Shown here: piece by piece, positions 1 to 10,268 of the stretch | Numbering within the stretch: the first letter of the stretch is position 1 | Layout: each line of letters begins with the position of its first letter | Assembly: GCF_031426495.1 (NCBI RefSeq) | Contig: NZ_JANPLK010000003.1 | Span: 1 to 64,000 of the forward strand | Direction of reading: 5' to 3' | DNA length: 64,000 bases | From: Gemmatimonas sp. | Lineage (GTDB): Bacteria > Gemmatimonadota > Gemmatimonadetes > Gemmatimonadales > Gemmatimonadaceae | Translations under genes and position numbers: made by a program | Notes under the pieces: model-generated | Database searches by the model: none | Seen by the model: only the letters and a program-made list of their open reading frames with translations | Told to the model about the DNA's origin: nothing

Positions 1-251
1 GCCTCGGCAAACGCCTTGATGACCGGCTCGCCCAGCGCCTCGTTCTCATCCATCTGCCGCGGATCGATCAGCCCCGACGCCACCATGTCGTTCAGCGCGA
101 CAATCAGCCGATGGACCGTGGCTGCTTCGTCGGGGCGCCGCGCGTCGAGCGTGGCGGGATAGGGGAAGAGCAGCGCTTCGGCGATCTCGCCTTGAAACAG
201 CCCGCGAAGAAACGACGGCTTGGTGTGGGCGGCAGGTGGCGACGCGCTCAT
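1..251 (-). CDS. acyl-CoA dehydrogenase family protein (N-terminal fragment, runs off the window)
   Basis: Only the first 83 codons are present, read leftward from an ATG at 251. The protein opens with a short polar stretch, then FLRGLFQGEIAEALLFPYP, which resembles the helical N-terminal start of large acyl-CoA dehydrogenases that carry an extra N-terminal segment. Such enzymes are FAD-dependent and oxidise acyl-CoA thioesters in beta-oxidation. The FAD-binding and catalytic regions lie outside the window, so the assignment rests on N-terminal resemblance only. Reading frames on the other strand here look like shadows. Confidence 0.5.
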   Translation of the reverse strand, partial: MSASPPAAHTKPSFLRGLFQGEIAEALLFPYPATLDARRPDEAATVHRLIVALNDMVASGLIDPRQMDENEALGEPVIKAFAE

Positions 252-287
252 TGGCAGGCACTCCGGTGGAGCCGGGGGAAACGAACG

Positions 288-316
288 ACGGGGCGCTTCG
301 TTGAGAAGCGCCCCGT
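288..316 (-). terminator. Rho-independent-type hairpin after the Ig-repeat lipoprotein gene
   Basis: A perfect 12-bp inverted repeat (288-299 with 305-316) has a 5-base loop. It lies 39 bases beyond the stop codon of the leftward Ig-repeat gene. In the transcript it is followed by CGTTCGTTT, a weak U-run. Confidence 0.65.
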
Positions 317-354
317 CGTGCAAGTTACGTCCTGCGTCAGACGCGGGCGACTCC

Positions 355-2064
355 CTACGGCGTCGACGGCGTGATGGTCACGGTCACCGTGGTCGTCTTG
401 CCCTCGGGTTGATTGTTGCTGTTTAGCGCACGCAGCGTGAAGGTTGTCGTGCCGGCGGTAAACGCCTGCACGGTGATGACCTGCGTCGCGGCGTTCACCG
501 TTCCGGTGGCGACACCCGGATTGCTGTTCGACAGGTTCAGATTCCGATTGAACAAGGGGCTGCCGCTCGCATCCTGAAGCTGGAACGAGAACTGCTTGGT
601 CGCCGTGTTCAGCGGCACGGTGTAGTTGCTCGCGACGATCGTGTCCACCGGAATCGGCTGAATCGTGACCTGCGCGGTGCCGGAACGCGTTTCACTGGTG
701 GCCGTGATGGTGACCGTACCAGGCGCCGTGGTCGTCACCCGTCCCGTTGCCGAGACGGTCGCGCGCGTGGGGTCGCTGCTGGTCCAATCTACCAACCGAT
801 CGGTGACGACCGTACCCGTGGAGTCTTCGATCGTCGCGTTGAGCTGAACCGTTCCGCCCTGCACCACGCTTGGCGACAGCGGCGACAAGCGCACGGTCGC
901 GACCGGGATGTTCGAGATCGAGAACGAGACCGTATCGACCGCCCCCTCAGCGTTCACGGCAATACGTGCGGCACCGAGCGCGACACCCGTCACGAGTCCG
1001 TTGGCCGAAACCGAGGCCGTCGCCGGCGTCACGCTCCGCCACGTAATCGTCCGGCCCGCCGGAATCGCGCCGCCGGCCGAGTCGAAGAGGGCGACGCTGA
1101 ACTGGCGCGCCACGCCTCGACGCAACGTCGTGGGCTTCGGAGAAATCACTGCTGCCACAATGCGCGCGTCGACCGCTTCCACGGTCGCGCTGCACGAGGC
1201 CTGCGTGTTCTCGACCGGCGATGCCGTAATGCGGGCCGTGCCGGCCTTCCGCGCCGTCACGACTCCGGAGCCGGAAACCGTCGCGGCGATTTCGTTATCG
1301 CTGGTCCAGGCGATGTTGCGGCCCAGCGACGAAATCACGTTGTTCGCCGTGTCGCGCAGCGTGACCGCCTGCACCACACTCTGCGAGACCGTGAGCTTGG
1401 ACGTGGTCGGTGCCAGCGAGCAGCTGCCGATCGGGATTTCCGTCACGGTGACCGAGGCGCTGCCGGTCGTTTGATCAGCTTCCGCCGTGATCACCACGGT
1501 GCCCGGCGTGAGCGCGGTGAGCAAGCCATTCTGATCGACCGAGACGATCGACGAATTGCTGCTGCCCCACCGGAAGGTTCTACCTGTGATGATCGTGTTC
1601 TGGTTGTTGCGCGCCGTAGCGGTCAACTGCCGCGTGTTGGTGCGTCGCAGCGTCAGCGTAGACGGCGTAATGGTGACGTTGGCCGCCGCTTCCGGCGTCA
1701 CCGTGACCTGCACCGATGCACTCTTGCCGTCGGCGACCGCCGAGACCGTCGCTCCGCCAATGCCCACGGCGATCACGTTGCCTTCGGTCGTGACCGTGGC
1801 GACGGCCGTGTTGCTCGAAGAAAACGAGATCTTCTTGTTGCGGATCGAGTTGCCTTTGCAATCGAAGGCGGTGCCGACGATCGTCGACGCGCCGTTCACC
1901 GGCAGCGTCAGCGAAGCCGGTGCCACCGAGACCGTGCAGGCGTCGGCGGTGGTCTTGAGATCGAGACAACCCGCCAACCCCAACAGGGCAAGCGTGGTTG
2001 TCGTCGCGCGAAGCGTTGTGCTCAGCGATGCGCGGATGTTCGCAATGGGGGCAGAGACCCGCAT
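355..2064 (-). CDS. surface lipoprotein with Big_2-type Ig-like repeats
   Basis: The 569-residue product starts with a basic n-region, a hydrophobic stretch and a lipobox (LLGLAGC), so it should be lipidated after export. About five bacterial Ig-like (Big_2) units of 80-90 residues follow. Each shows the family pattern of a Ser-rich WxSSxxxxASV strand, a Gly-rich turn such as NGLVTGVALG, and a closing ITA or VTV strand. The C-terminal 90 residues form a more diverged unit. Big_2 proteins are usually adhesins or surface scaffolds; nothing here identifies a ligand. An in-frame ATG at 2100 would add 12 residues before the signal peptide; both starts have a weak purine-rich site. A hairpin at 288-316 closes the gene. 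Confidence 0.85.
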   Translation of the reverse strand: MRVSAPIANIRASLSTTLRATTTTLALLGLAGCLDLKTTADACTVSVAPASLTLPVNGASTIVGTAFDCKGNSIRNKKISFSSSNTAVATVTTEGNVIAVGIGGATVSAVADGKSASVQVTVTPEAAANVTITPSTLTLRRTNTRQLTATARNNQNTIITGRTFRWGSSNSSIVSVDQNGLLTALTPGTVVITAEADQTTGSASVTVTEIPIGSCSLAPTTSKLTVSQSVVQAVTLRDTANNVISSLGRNIAWTSDNEIAATVSGSGVVTARKAGTARITASPVENTQASCSATVEAVDARIVAAVISPKPTTLRRGVARQFSVALFDSAGGAIPAGRTITWRSVTPATASVSANGLVTGVALGAARIAVNAEGAVDTVSFSISNIPVATVRLSPLSPSVVQGGTVQLNATIEDSTGTVVTDRLVDWTSSDPTRATVSATGRVTTTAPGTVTITATSETRSGTAQVTIQPIPVDTIVASNYTVPLNTATKQFSFQLQDASGSPLFNRNLNLSNSNPGVATGTVNAATQVITVQAFTAGTTTFTLRALNSNNQPEGKTTTVTVTITPSTP

Positions 2065-2211
2065 GCAGGTCCGTCCTGTCAACAAAAGTGAATGAGCCAT
2101 CCGGAAGGGTCTCCCGGACGGCGACGTCCAAATAGGACGCGCGGTCGTCGCCAGCCGTAACCGTCACAGCGCTGGCATGATCAGTCTGCTGTGGACAACC
2201 TGACCGATCGT

Positions 2212-4269
<2,058 letters not shown>

Positions 4270-4291
4270 GTATGCAACTTACCCCGCGCCC

Positions 4292-5875
4292 ATGACGATA
4301 CCGGTTGACCTTGCCACCAAGCCCCCCGTCGCCCCTCCCGGCTCGTGGACGTCAGCCGCGAGCTGGATTCTCGTCGCAGCCGTGCTACGGGCGGGCCTGT
4401 CGGGACTGGTCCCGCTGCTGCCCGACGAGACGTACTACTGGGAGTGGTCCCGCCAACTGGAGGCGGGCTATTTCGACCATCCGCCCGGCATCGCGTTCCT
4501 GATCGCTGCGGGCACGCGCCTTTTCGGCCAGACGTCCATGGGCGTCCGCGCCGGGCCGGCGATCGCCGCGCTGCTGATGCACGTGGCCGCCGTCATGTGC
4601 GCGTGGCAGCTGGCCGGTCGCGGCACGGAAGGGCTGCGCGCGGCGACGCGGGCTGCCATGCTGGTGGCGCTCATTCCCATCGCGACGCTGGGGCTCGTAC
4701 TGGCCACCCCCGACGCCGTGCTGTTTGCGAGTGCCATGTTCGCCCTGCTCGGCGTGGAGCGGGCACTGGCCTCTCCCCTCCGCTCCTGGCGTAGCCTCAG
4801 CTGGTGGACGGTCGCCGGCGTCGGCCTCGGCGCGGCGTTTGTGGCCAAGTACACCGCGGTACTGCTGCCGATGGGGTTGGTGATTGCGTGCGTGCTGCAT
4901 CCCGCGTTGCGCAAGCGCTTCGCCGAGCCAGGCCCGTGGCTGGCGTCGATCATCGCGCTGGGGATGTTCGCGCCGGTGGTGGCCTGGAATGCGTTCAACA
5001 ACTGGGTGTCGTTCCGCTTTCAATTGGGCCATGGGTTCAACCCGAGCGCGCGTGGCAACCCGCTCTCGCGTGAGCTCGAGATGTTGGGCGGACAGATCGG
5101 CCTCGCGTCGCCGATTCTATTCCTGCTGATGGCGGGTGCGGTGTGGTTTGCGATGCGCGACGGGTGGCGCATGCGCGGCGACTTGACGCCCACCGATCCG
5201 ATGACGCGCCGTTTCGCCATGGCCGTGATCTCGGTGGCCCCGCTCGCGTTCTTTGCGATCAGCGCGTGGCGCCGGTCGGTGGAAGCGAACTGGCCCGCGA
5301 TGATTTATCCCGGCGCGATGATGCTGCTGGCCACCAGCGACAAGCCGTGGTCGTACGGTCGATGGTGGCACCGAGGTCAGGCGTTTGCGGCGATTCTGCT
5401 CGCGATCGTGGCGTGGCAGGCGGCCACCCCGATCCTGCCGATCCCGCCGCGCAAGGATCCGATTGCCCGTGCGCACGGCTGGGAAACACTCGCGGCGGCC
5501 GTCGAGCACAGCCGGCAGAGCGCCTTCCTGAAGGGCACGGTCGATCGGTGGGTGGCCGCCGATCGCTACCAGGATGCTTCGGAGCTGGCTTTCCACCTCC
5601 CCGATCAGCCAACGGTCTTTGCGCTCAACCTCGGCGGCCGCACGAATCAGTACGACATCTGGGCGAGCGCGTACGACAAGATCCGCCCGGGCGACGGGCT
5701 CGTGGTCGCGTTCGACGCGGATGCCAAGGGCGATTCACTGGCGGGCGTCGTGGGCGCGTGGTTCGCGGCGTCACAGCGCGGTGTCACGGTGCCGCTGCGC
5801 CGCGGCGACGGCATCGTGACCGAGCGGCGTATCTGGTTATATCGCATTGCCCGCGATGTGCCGAGGCGGCCGTGA
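4292..5875 (+). CDS. GT39/ArnT-like membrane glycosyltransferase
   Basis: The 527-residue multi-pass membrane protein carries the PMT/ArnT signature near residues 43-60: LLPDETYYWEW, with the catalytic-type Asp45-Glu46 pair, followed by FDHPPG. Many hydrophobic helices follow, then a soluble C-terminal domain of about 120 residues. Family members move a sugar from a polyprenyl-phosphate carrier onto lipid A, proteins or cell-surface glycans at the periplasmic face. The acceptor cannot be read from sequence. The ATG at 4292 was chosen because upstream in-frame codons overlap the divergent DUF255 gene. Its stop overlaps the start of the crcB-like gene (GTGA). Confidence 0.88.
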   Translation: MTIPVDLATKPPVAPPGSWTSAASWILVAAVLRAGLSGLVPLLPDETYYWEWSRQLEAGYFDHPPGIAFLIAAGTRLFGQTSMGVRAGPAIAALLMHVAAVMCAWQLAGRGTEGLRAATRAAMLVALIPIATLGLVLATPDAVLFASAMFALLGVERALASPLRSWRSLSWWTVAGVGLGAAFVAKYTAVLLPMGLVIACVLHPALRKRFAEPGPWLASIIALGMFAPVVAWNAFNNWVSFRFQLGHGFNPSARGNPLSRELEMLGGQIGLASPILFLLMAGAVWFAMRDGWRMRGDLTPTDPMTRRFAMAVISVAPLAFFAISAWRRSVEANWPAMIYPGAMMLLATSDKPWSYGRWWHRGQAFAAILLAIVAWQAATPILPIPPRKDPIARAHGWETLAAAVEHSRQSAFLKGTVDRWVAADRYQDASELAFHLPDQPTVFALNLGGRTNQYDIWASAYDKIRPGDGLVVAFDADAKGDSLAGVVGAWFAASQRGVTVPLRRGDGIVTERRIWLYRIARDVPRRP

Positions 5876-6261
5876 ATGCCACGTTGACGATGCCGATGCT
5901 GCTCGCCGTCGCGCTGGGCGGTGCGACCGGCTCGGTCGCGCGCTACGTCATCGGCGTCCTGCTGCAGCCCGCGAACAGCGGGTTTCCGGTATCAACGCTG
6001 CTGATCAACGTGGGAGGCAGCTTCTGTATCGGCCTGCTTGCGCGCCTGTTCGATGCACCCGACCACAATCAAGTGTTGCGCGTGGCGCTCACGGTTGGCC
6101 TCTGCGGTGGCTTCACGACCTTCTCCACCTTCAGCGCCGAAACGGTCACACTGTTGCAGCAAGGCAAAGCCGGGCGCGCGGGTCTCTATATCGCGGTAAG
6201 TGTCGTCGCCGGCATCCTGGCTACGTTTGCCGGGCTCATGGTCGGCCGCGCCGCGCGGTAG
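5872..6261 (+). CDS. crcB: CrcB/Fluc fluoride channel
   Basis: The 129-residue product, four hydrophobic helices long, shows the family signatures GGATGSVARY, LLINVGGSF and GGFTTFSTFS. Fluc proteins form dual-topology dimers that export fluoride passively across the inner membrane. The GTG at 5872 overlaps the previous stop codon and has a GAGG eight bases upstream. An ATG at 5890 (MPMLLAV) would give a typical 123-residue protein but has no visible ribosome binding site. I see no fluoride riboswitch upstream, and the coupling to a glycosyltransferase gene looks positional rather than functional. Confidence 0.93.
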   Translation: MNATLTMPMLLAVALGGATGSVARYVIGVLLQPANSGFPVSTLLINVGGSFCIGLLARLFDAPDHNQVLRVALTVGLCGGFTTFSTFSAETVTLLQQGKAGRAGLYIAVSVVAGILATFAGLMVGRAAR

Positions 6262-6347
6262 CGGCTGCTGTTTGCCGCGTTTGGATACGAGCCGAAACCG
6301 CTTGCTCCCGTAGAATCCGCAATTCACGCAAACGCTGACCATCAATC

Positions 6348-7739
6348 ATGTCCACTCCTACGATTCCCGCCGATCTCGCCGCTTGGTGCAGCGCCAACGA
6401 TGCGCGCGCGCAGGACGAACTGTTTGCCTTCCTGCGCATTCCCAGCGTCAGTGCGCGCAGCGAACACAAAGCCGATTGCGCCGAGGCGGCACAGTTTGTG
6501 GCCGATGCGCTGACGCGGATCGGATTCACCGTGACCATCGAGCCCACGCCCGGACACCCCATCGTGGTCGGTGAGTGGCGCAACGCCGGCCCCGACGCGC
6601 CCACGTTGCTCGTGTATGGGCACTACGACGTGCAGCCTGCTGAGCCGCTCGAGTTGTGGACGTCGCCGGCGTTCGAGCCCACCGTGCGCGACGGCCGCAT
6701 CTATGCGCGGGGCTCCGTCGACGACAAAGGGCAGTTGTACCTGCACATCAAGGCGCTCGAGGCGCATCTCGCCGTGCGCGGGACGCTGCCCGTCAACGTC
6801 ATCGTGCTCGCCGAAGGAGAGGAAGAAGTCGGAAGCGAAAACCTCGAGCAATTCCTCGAGCGCGAGAAAGCACGGCTGGCCTGCGATGCCGTCGTGATCT
6901 CCGACTCCACCATGTTCGCGCCCGGTATTCCCAGCATCCTGTCCTCGCTGCGCGGCATGGCATATCTCGAGATCAACGTGCGGGGCGCCAACGGGGATCT
7001 GCACTCCGGCATGTACGGCGGAGCGGTGGTGAATCCGGCCATGGCGCTCGCGCGCATCCTGGCCACCATGCATGACGCCGACGGGCGCATCGCCATTCCC
7101 GGCTTCTACGACAGTGTGCGACCGTTCCCCGATGCCGTCCTGGCGCAGATGCGCGAGCTGCCGTTCAGCGACGAGCACCTCAGGCACGAAGTTGGCGTCA
7201 CGGCACTCGGCGGCGAACCCGGATATACCACGCTCGAGCGGTTGTGGACACGCCCGACGTGCGAAGTGAACGGCATGCTGAGCGGCTACACCGGCGAAGG
7301 CGCCAAGACCGTGTTGCCTGCGGTCTCCATGGCGAAAGTGAGCTTCCGGCTGGTACCCGATCAGAGCCCCGATGTCATCGCCGCGCTCGTGCAAGCGCAT
7401 GTGGAGCGCATGGCGCCGGCCGGTGTCACCGTGACCGTAGAGAACCTGCACGGCGGTCGGCCGTGGCGGGCCGATCTCAAGGGACCGATCATCGAGGCGG
7501 GAAAGCGCGCACTCGAAGCAGCCTTTGGGCGAGCGCCCGTGATCACCGGCGAAGGCGGGAGCATTCCGGTGGTCGGCGACTTCGAACGCATTCTTGGCGC
7601 ACCCGTACTACTCATGGGCTTCGGTCTGCCCGGCGAGAACGCCCACGCGCCCGACGAGTGGATCAGTGTCGAGAACTACCTGGGCGGCATTCGCGCCGCC
7701 GCCACGCTACTCGACGAGTACCGGGCGGCGGCGCGTTGA
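6348..7739 (+). CDS. M20 family dipeptidase
   Basis: The 463-residue protein is a di-zinc peptidase of the M20 (ArgE/DapE/carnosinase-like) family. The metal-site motifs are visible: YGHYDVQP (His92, Asp94), GSVDDKGQ (Asp125/126) and the catalytic EGEEEVGS (near 157-163). The lid/dimerisation domain lies between, with LHSGMYGG typical of the broad-specificity dipeptidase subgroup rather than ArgE. There is no signal peptide, so it probably hydrolyses dipeptides in the cytoplasm. It stands alone and is convergent with the chemoreceptor gene, 28 bases between the stops. Confidence 0.92.
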   Translation: MSTPTIPADLAAWCSANDARAQDELFAFLRIPSVSARSEHKADCAEAAQFVADALTRIGFTVTIEPTPGHPIVVGEWRNAGPDAPTLLVYGHYDVQPAEPLELWTSPAFEPTVRDGRIYARGSVDDKGQLYLHIKALEAHLAVRGTLPVNVIVLAEGEEEVGSENLEQFLEREKARLACDAVVISDSTMFAPGIPSILSSLRGMAYLEINVRGANGDLHSGMYGGAVVNPAMALARILATMHDADGRIAIPGFYDSVRPFPDAVLAQMRELPFSDEHLRHEVGVTALGGEPGYTTLERLWTRPTCEVNGMLSGYTGEGAKTVLPAVSMAKVSFRLVPDQSPDVIAALVQAHVERMAPAGVTVTVENLHGGRPWRADLKGPIIEAGKRALEAAFGRAPVITGEGGSIPVVGDFERILGAPVLLMGFGLPGENAHAPDEWISVENYLGGIRAAATLLDEYRAAAR

Positions 7740-7767
7740 ACCAATGCAATCAGGGCATCACCGAGAC

Positions 7768-9990
7768 TCAGAACGAGCCGAGGATGTCGTCCGAGCCATT
7801 GTCATCGTCGTCGAACGGAATCATCGCGGCGGCACTCATCGGGAAGACATCGTCTGACGTGTGCGCGCTCGAAGCGCGCGACTTCACCAGCCCTTTGGCC
7901 GCCGGTCGAGCCGATGACTTGGCCTTCGGAGCCGCCTTCGGGGCCGCCTTTGGGGCCGCCTTTGGCGCCGATCGCGGAGCCGCCGGCCGCGGTGACGAGA
8001 AGGCCGGCGAACCGTTCAACGCAGCCTGACGACGTGACGCCGATGTAACCGACTGACCGCCTTCGCTGCGATGGTCGCGCTCGCCCACGTCGAACTGCGA
8101 CGCGAGTTCCTGCATCTCGGCGGCCTGCGCCGACAGCTCAGCCGCGGCACTGGCCGATTCCTCGGCGTTGGCCGCCGTACGCTGCGTGAGTCCCGCAATC
8201 TGATCCATCGACGATGTGACTTCGGCGAGCTCCTTCTGCTGCTCGGCCGCACCCTCGGCGATGTTGTTCATGATCGCCGAGGCCCGCTGCACACCGCTGC
8301 GGATCTCATGCAGACGACGCGTGACACTCTCATTCAGCTTCACGCCCGTCTCAGCCTTCTGTACCGACTCTTCGATCAGCGTCGCCGTATTCCGCGACGC
8401 TTCCGAGGCGCGGATGGCGAGGCTGCGCACTTCATCGGCCACCACCGCGAAGCCCTTGCCCGCGTCGCCGGCACGCGCCGCTTCCACGGCCGCGTTCAGC
8501 GCGAGGAGATTCGTCTGGAACGCGATCTCGTCGATCGTCTTCACGATCTTCGCCGTGGAGTCGGCAGACCGCTTGATCTCGGCCACCGCTTCCGCCAGCG
8601 CCGTCATCCGTTCCACGCCCTGCTCCGTATCCACATTCGCACGTTCCATGGCCGCCCGCGCTTCGTTGGCGTCGGCCACGTTCGCCTTCGTGCGGTCGTC
8701 CACCACCTTGATGCGGTTCGAGACTTGATCGATCGCGCCGGCCTGATCGGCCGCGCCACTCGCCAGTTCCTGGCTGCCTTCACCGATCTCACGGGCCGCC
8801 GAGTTCACTTGGCTGATCGCGGTGGTGAGCGACGCGAACACTTCCGCGATGTTTTCGAGCGCCGTGTTGAGTGAATCCTTGATCGCGGCATGCTCACCCA
8901 CGTACTCGCCGGTCACGCGCGCCGAAAGGTCGCGGGCGGCGACTCGCGCCAGCACGTCCTTCGCTTCGCTGATTGGCTCGACCACCGAGTCCAGCATCTC
9001 GTTCGTGCCCGAGATCAGCTGCTGATACGCGCCACGGAACTGCTCCGGATTGCCGCGCTTGGCGAGATCGCCGTGCTTGGCCGCGTCGATCACGCTGTTG
9101 ATCTCGCCGACGATGCCCTGCAGCGTCTCGGCGGCGCCATTGATGCTCTTCGAGAGCACGTCGTGCTCCGAGCGCACGTCGACCTTCGATGTCAGATCGC
9201 CGGCGGCCAAGCGATCCGCCGCCCGTGCCACGCCGCCGATGTAGTCCAGCATCTCGCGGAACGCGCCGGCGAGCGCGCCGATTTCGTCATTCGACGTGAT
9301 GTCGATCTGCTGTTCCACCTTGCCGCGTGCAATCTCGTTGGCTGCCGTCGACAGCTTCTGCATCGCGCCGATGATGCTGCGTAGCGTGCCGACCGCCAGC
9401 AGTGCCAGCGCGACGAGCGCGATGATCAGCACCACGCTCGTCACCAGGCGTGTGGTCGATTGCAACGTGCGGGCCGTCCCGAACGCGGCGGCGATCGCCG
9501 CTTGCCGTTCGGTGGTCTGCTGCTGCAGGGACTTCGCGAGCGCGGCGTACTTGGTCTTCACGCCCTGCATGCCGCCCATCATGTCTTCCATTGAGCCGGA
9601 GATCATCCCCATACTCGTCGAGCGCGCTTGCGCCGCGTAGCTTTTGAACTCGGTGCTCAGGGCGAGGACGGAGTCCGAATTGACGCTCTTGTTGCGAGCG
9701 AGCGAGTCGGCCAGCATCGCGAACGTCTTGGCGATGCTATCGGCGCTGGCCACGGCGCCGGTGTCACTGGCACCAACGGCGTCGCGCAGCGCACGCTGAT
9801 ACACCTCGAGCTGCGACTGCATCTTCTGGCTGGTCTCGAACGCTGGAGATTCCTGCAGCTCGAGGCGCTCGAGTTGCGCCTGTGATCGGCTGCCAAGCAC
9901 GAACGTGGTGCCCAGCGTCGTGAGAAAACCGACGGCGGCAACGACGGGGAGGGCGAGGATCTTGGCCCGGAGTGACAGAGTTCGAAACAT
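7768..9990 (-). CDS. methyl-accepting chemotaxis protein with extended Ala/Pro/Lys tail
   Basis: The 740-residue receptor has TM1 (about 12-33), a periplasmic helical sensor of about 155 residues and TM2 (about 190-213). One canonical HAMP domain and a second HAMP-like stretch follow. The signalling hairpin carries EIAFQTNLLALNAAVEAARAG, the invariant tip that binds CheA and CheW (quoted here as two overlapping family motifs). After the signalling domain comes a low-complexity linker made of repeated AAPK units and an acidic C-terminus (IPFDDDDNGSDD). No canonical CheR-docking pentapeptide is visible. No che genes lie nearby, so it is an orphan receptor. Confidence 0.93.
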   Translation of the reverse strand: MFRTLSLRAKILALPVVAAVGFLTTLGTTFVLGSRSQAQLERLELQESPAFETSQKMQSQLEVYQRALRDAVGASDTGAVASADSIAKTFAMLADSLARNKSVNSDSVLALSTEFKSYAAQARSTSMGMISGSMEDMMGGMQGVKTKYAALAKSLQQQTTERQAAIAAAFGTARTLQSTTRLVTSVVLIIALVALALLAVGTLRSIIGAMQKLSTAANEIARGKVEQQIDITSNDEIGALAGAFREMLDYIGGVARAADRLAAGDLTSKVDVRSEHDVLSKSINGAAETLQGIVGEINSVIDAAKHGDLAKRGNPEQFRGAYQQLISGTNEMLDSVVEPISEAKDVLARVAARDLSARVTGEYVGEHAAIKDSLNTALENIAEVFASLTTAISQVNSAAREIGEGSQELASGAADQAGAIDQVSNRIKVVDDRTKANVADANEARAAMERANVDTEQGVERMTALAEAVAEIKRSADSTAKIVKTIDEIAFQTNLLALNAAVEAARAGDAGKGFAVVADEVRSLAIRASEASRNTATLIEESVQKAETGVKLNESVTRRLHEIRSGVQRASAIMNNIAEGAAEQQKELAEVTSSMDQIAGLTQRTAANAEESASAAAELSAQAAEMQELASQFDVGERDHRSEGGQSVTSASRRQAALNGSPAFSSPRPAAPRSAPKAAPKAAPKAAPKAKSSARPAAKGLVKSRASSAHTSDDVFPMSAAAMIPFDDDDNGSDDILGSF

Positions 9991-10215
9991 TTGAGGAATT
10001 GCGAGGAGCTACACGGTGGGCTGCCGGCTCGGACTTCGTCGCCCGGGCACGTCTCGTGTAGAGGTATCGGAGTTTCCCCCACGGCACTTGAACACTCGAT
10101 TCGAATCGTCACACTCCCGGCACAACTGTCACGCCATTCGCGCAAACGGGGCCGAGCGGTAGGCGACTCGTCCCCATCGCCGGTGTGACACGCACTGGCA
10201 CCGGCCGAACGCACT

Positions 10216-10245
10216 GCGGGGCGACGAATGCTCCCGTCGCCCCGC
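10216..10245 (-). terminator. hairpin downstream of rho
   Basis: A perfect 10-bp GC-rich inverted repeat (10216-10225 with 10236-10245) has a 10-base loop and lies 24 bases past the rho stop codon. There is no U-run, so it may act as a 3'-end stabiliser. The rest of 9991-10268 is the chemoreceptor upstream region; I see no convincing promoter there. Confidence 0.45.
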
Positions 10246-10268
10246 GGTGTCCGAACCACTGCCGTCGC

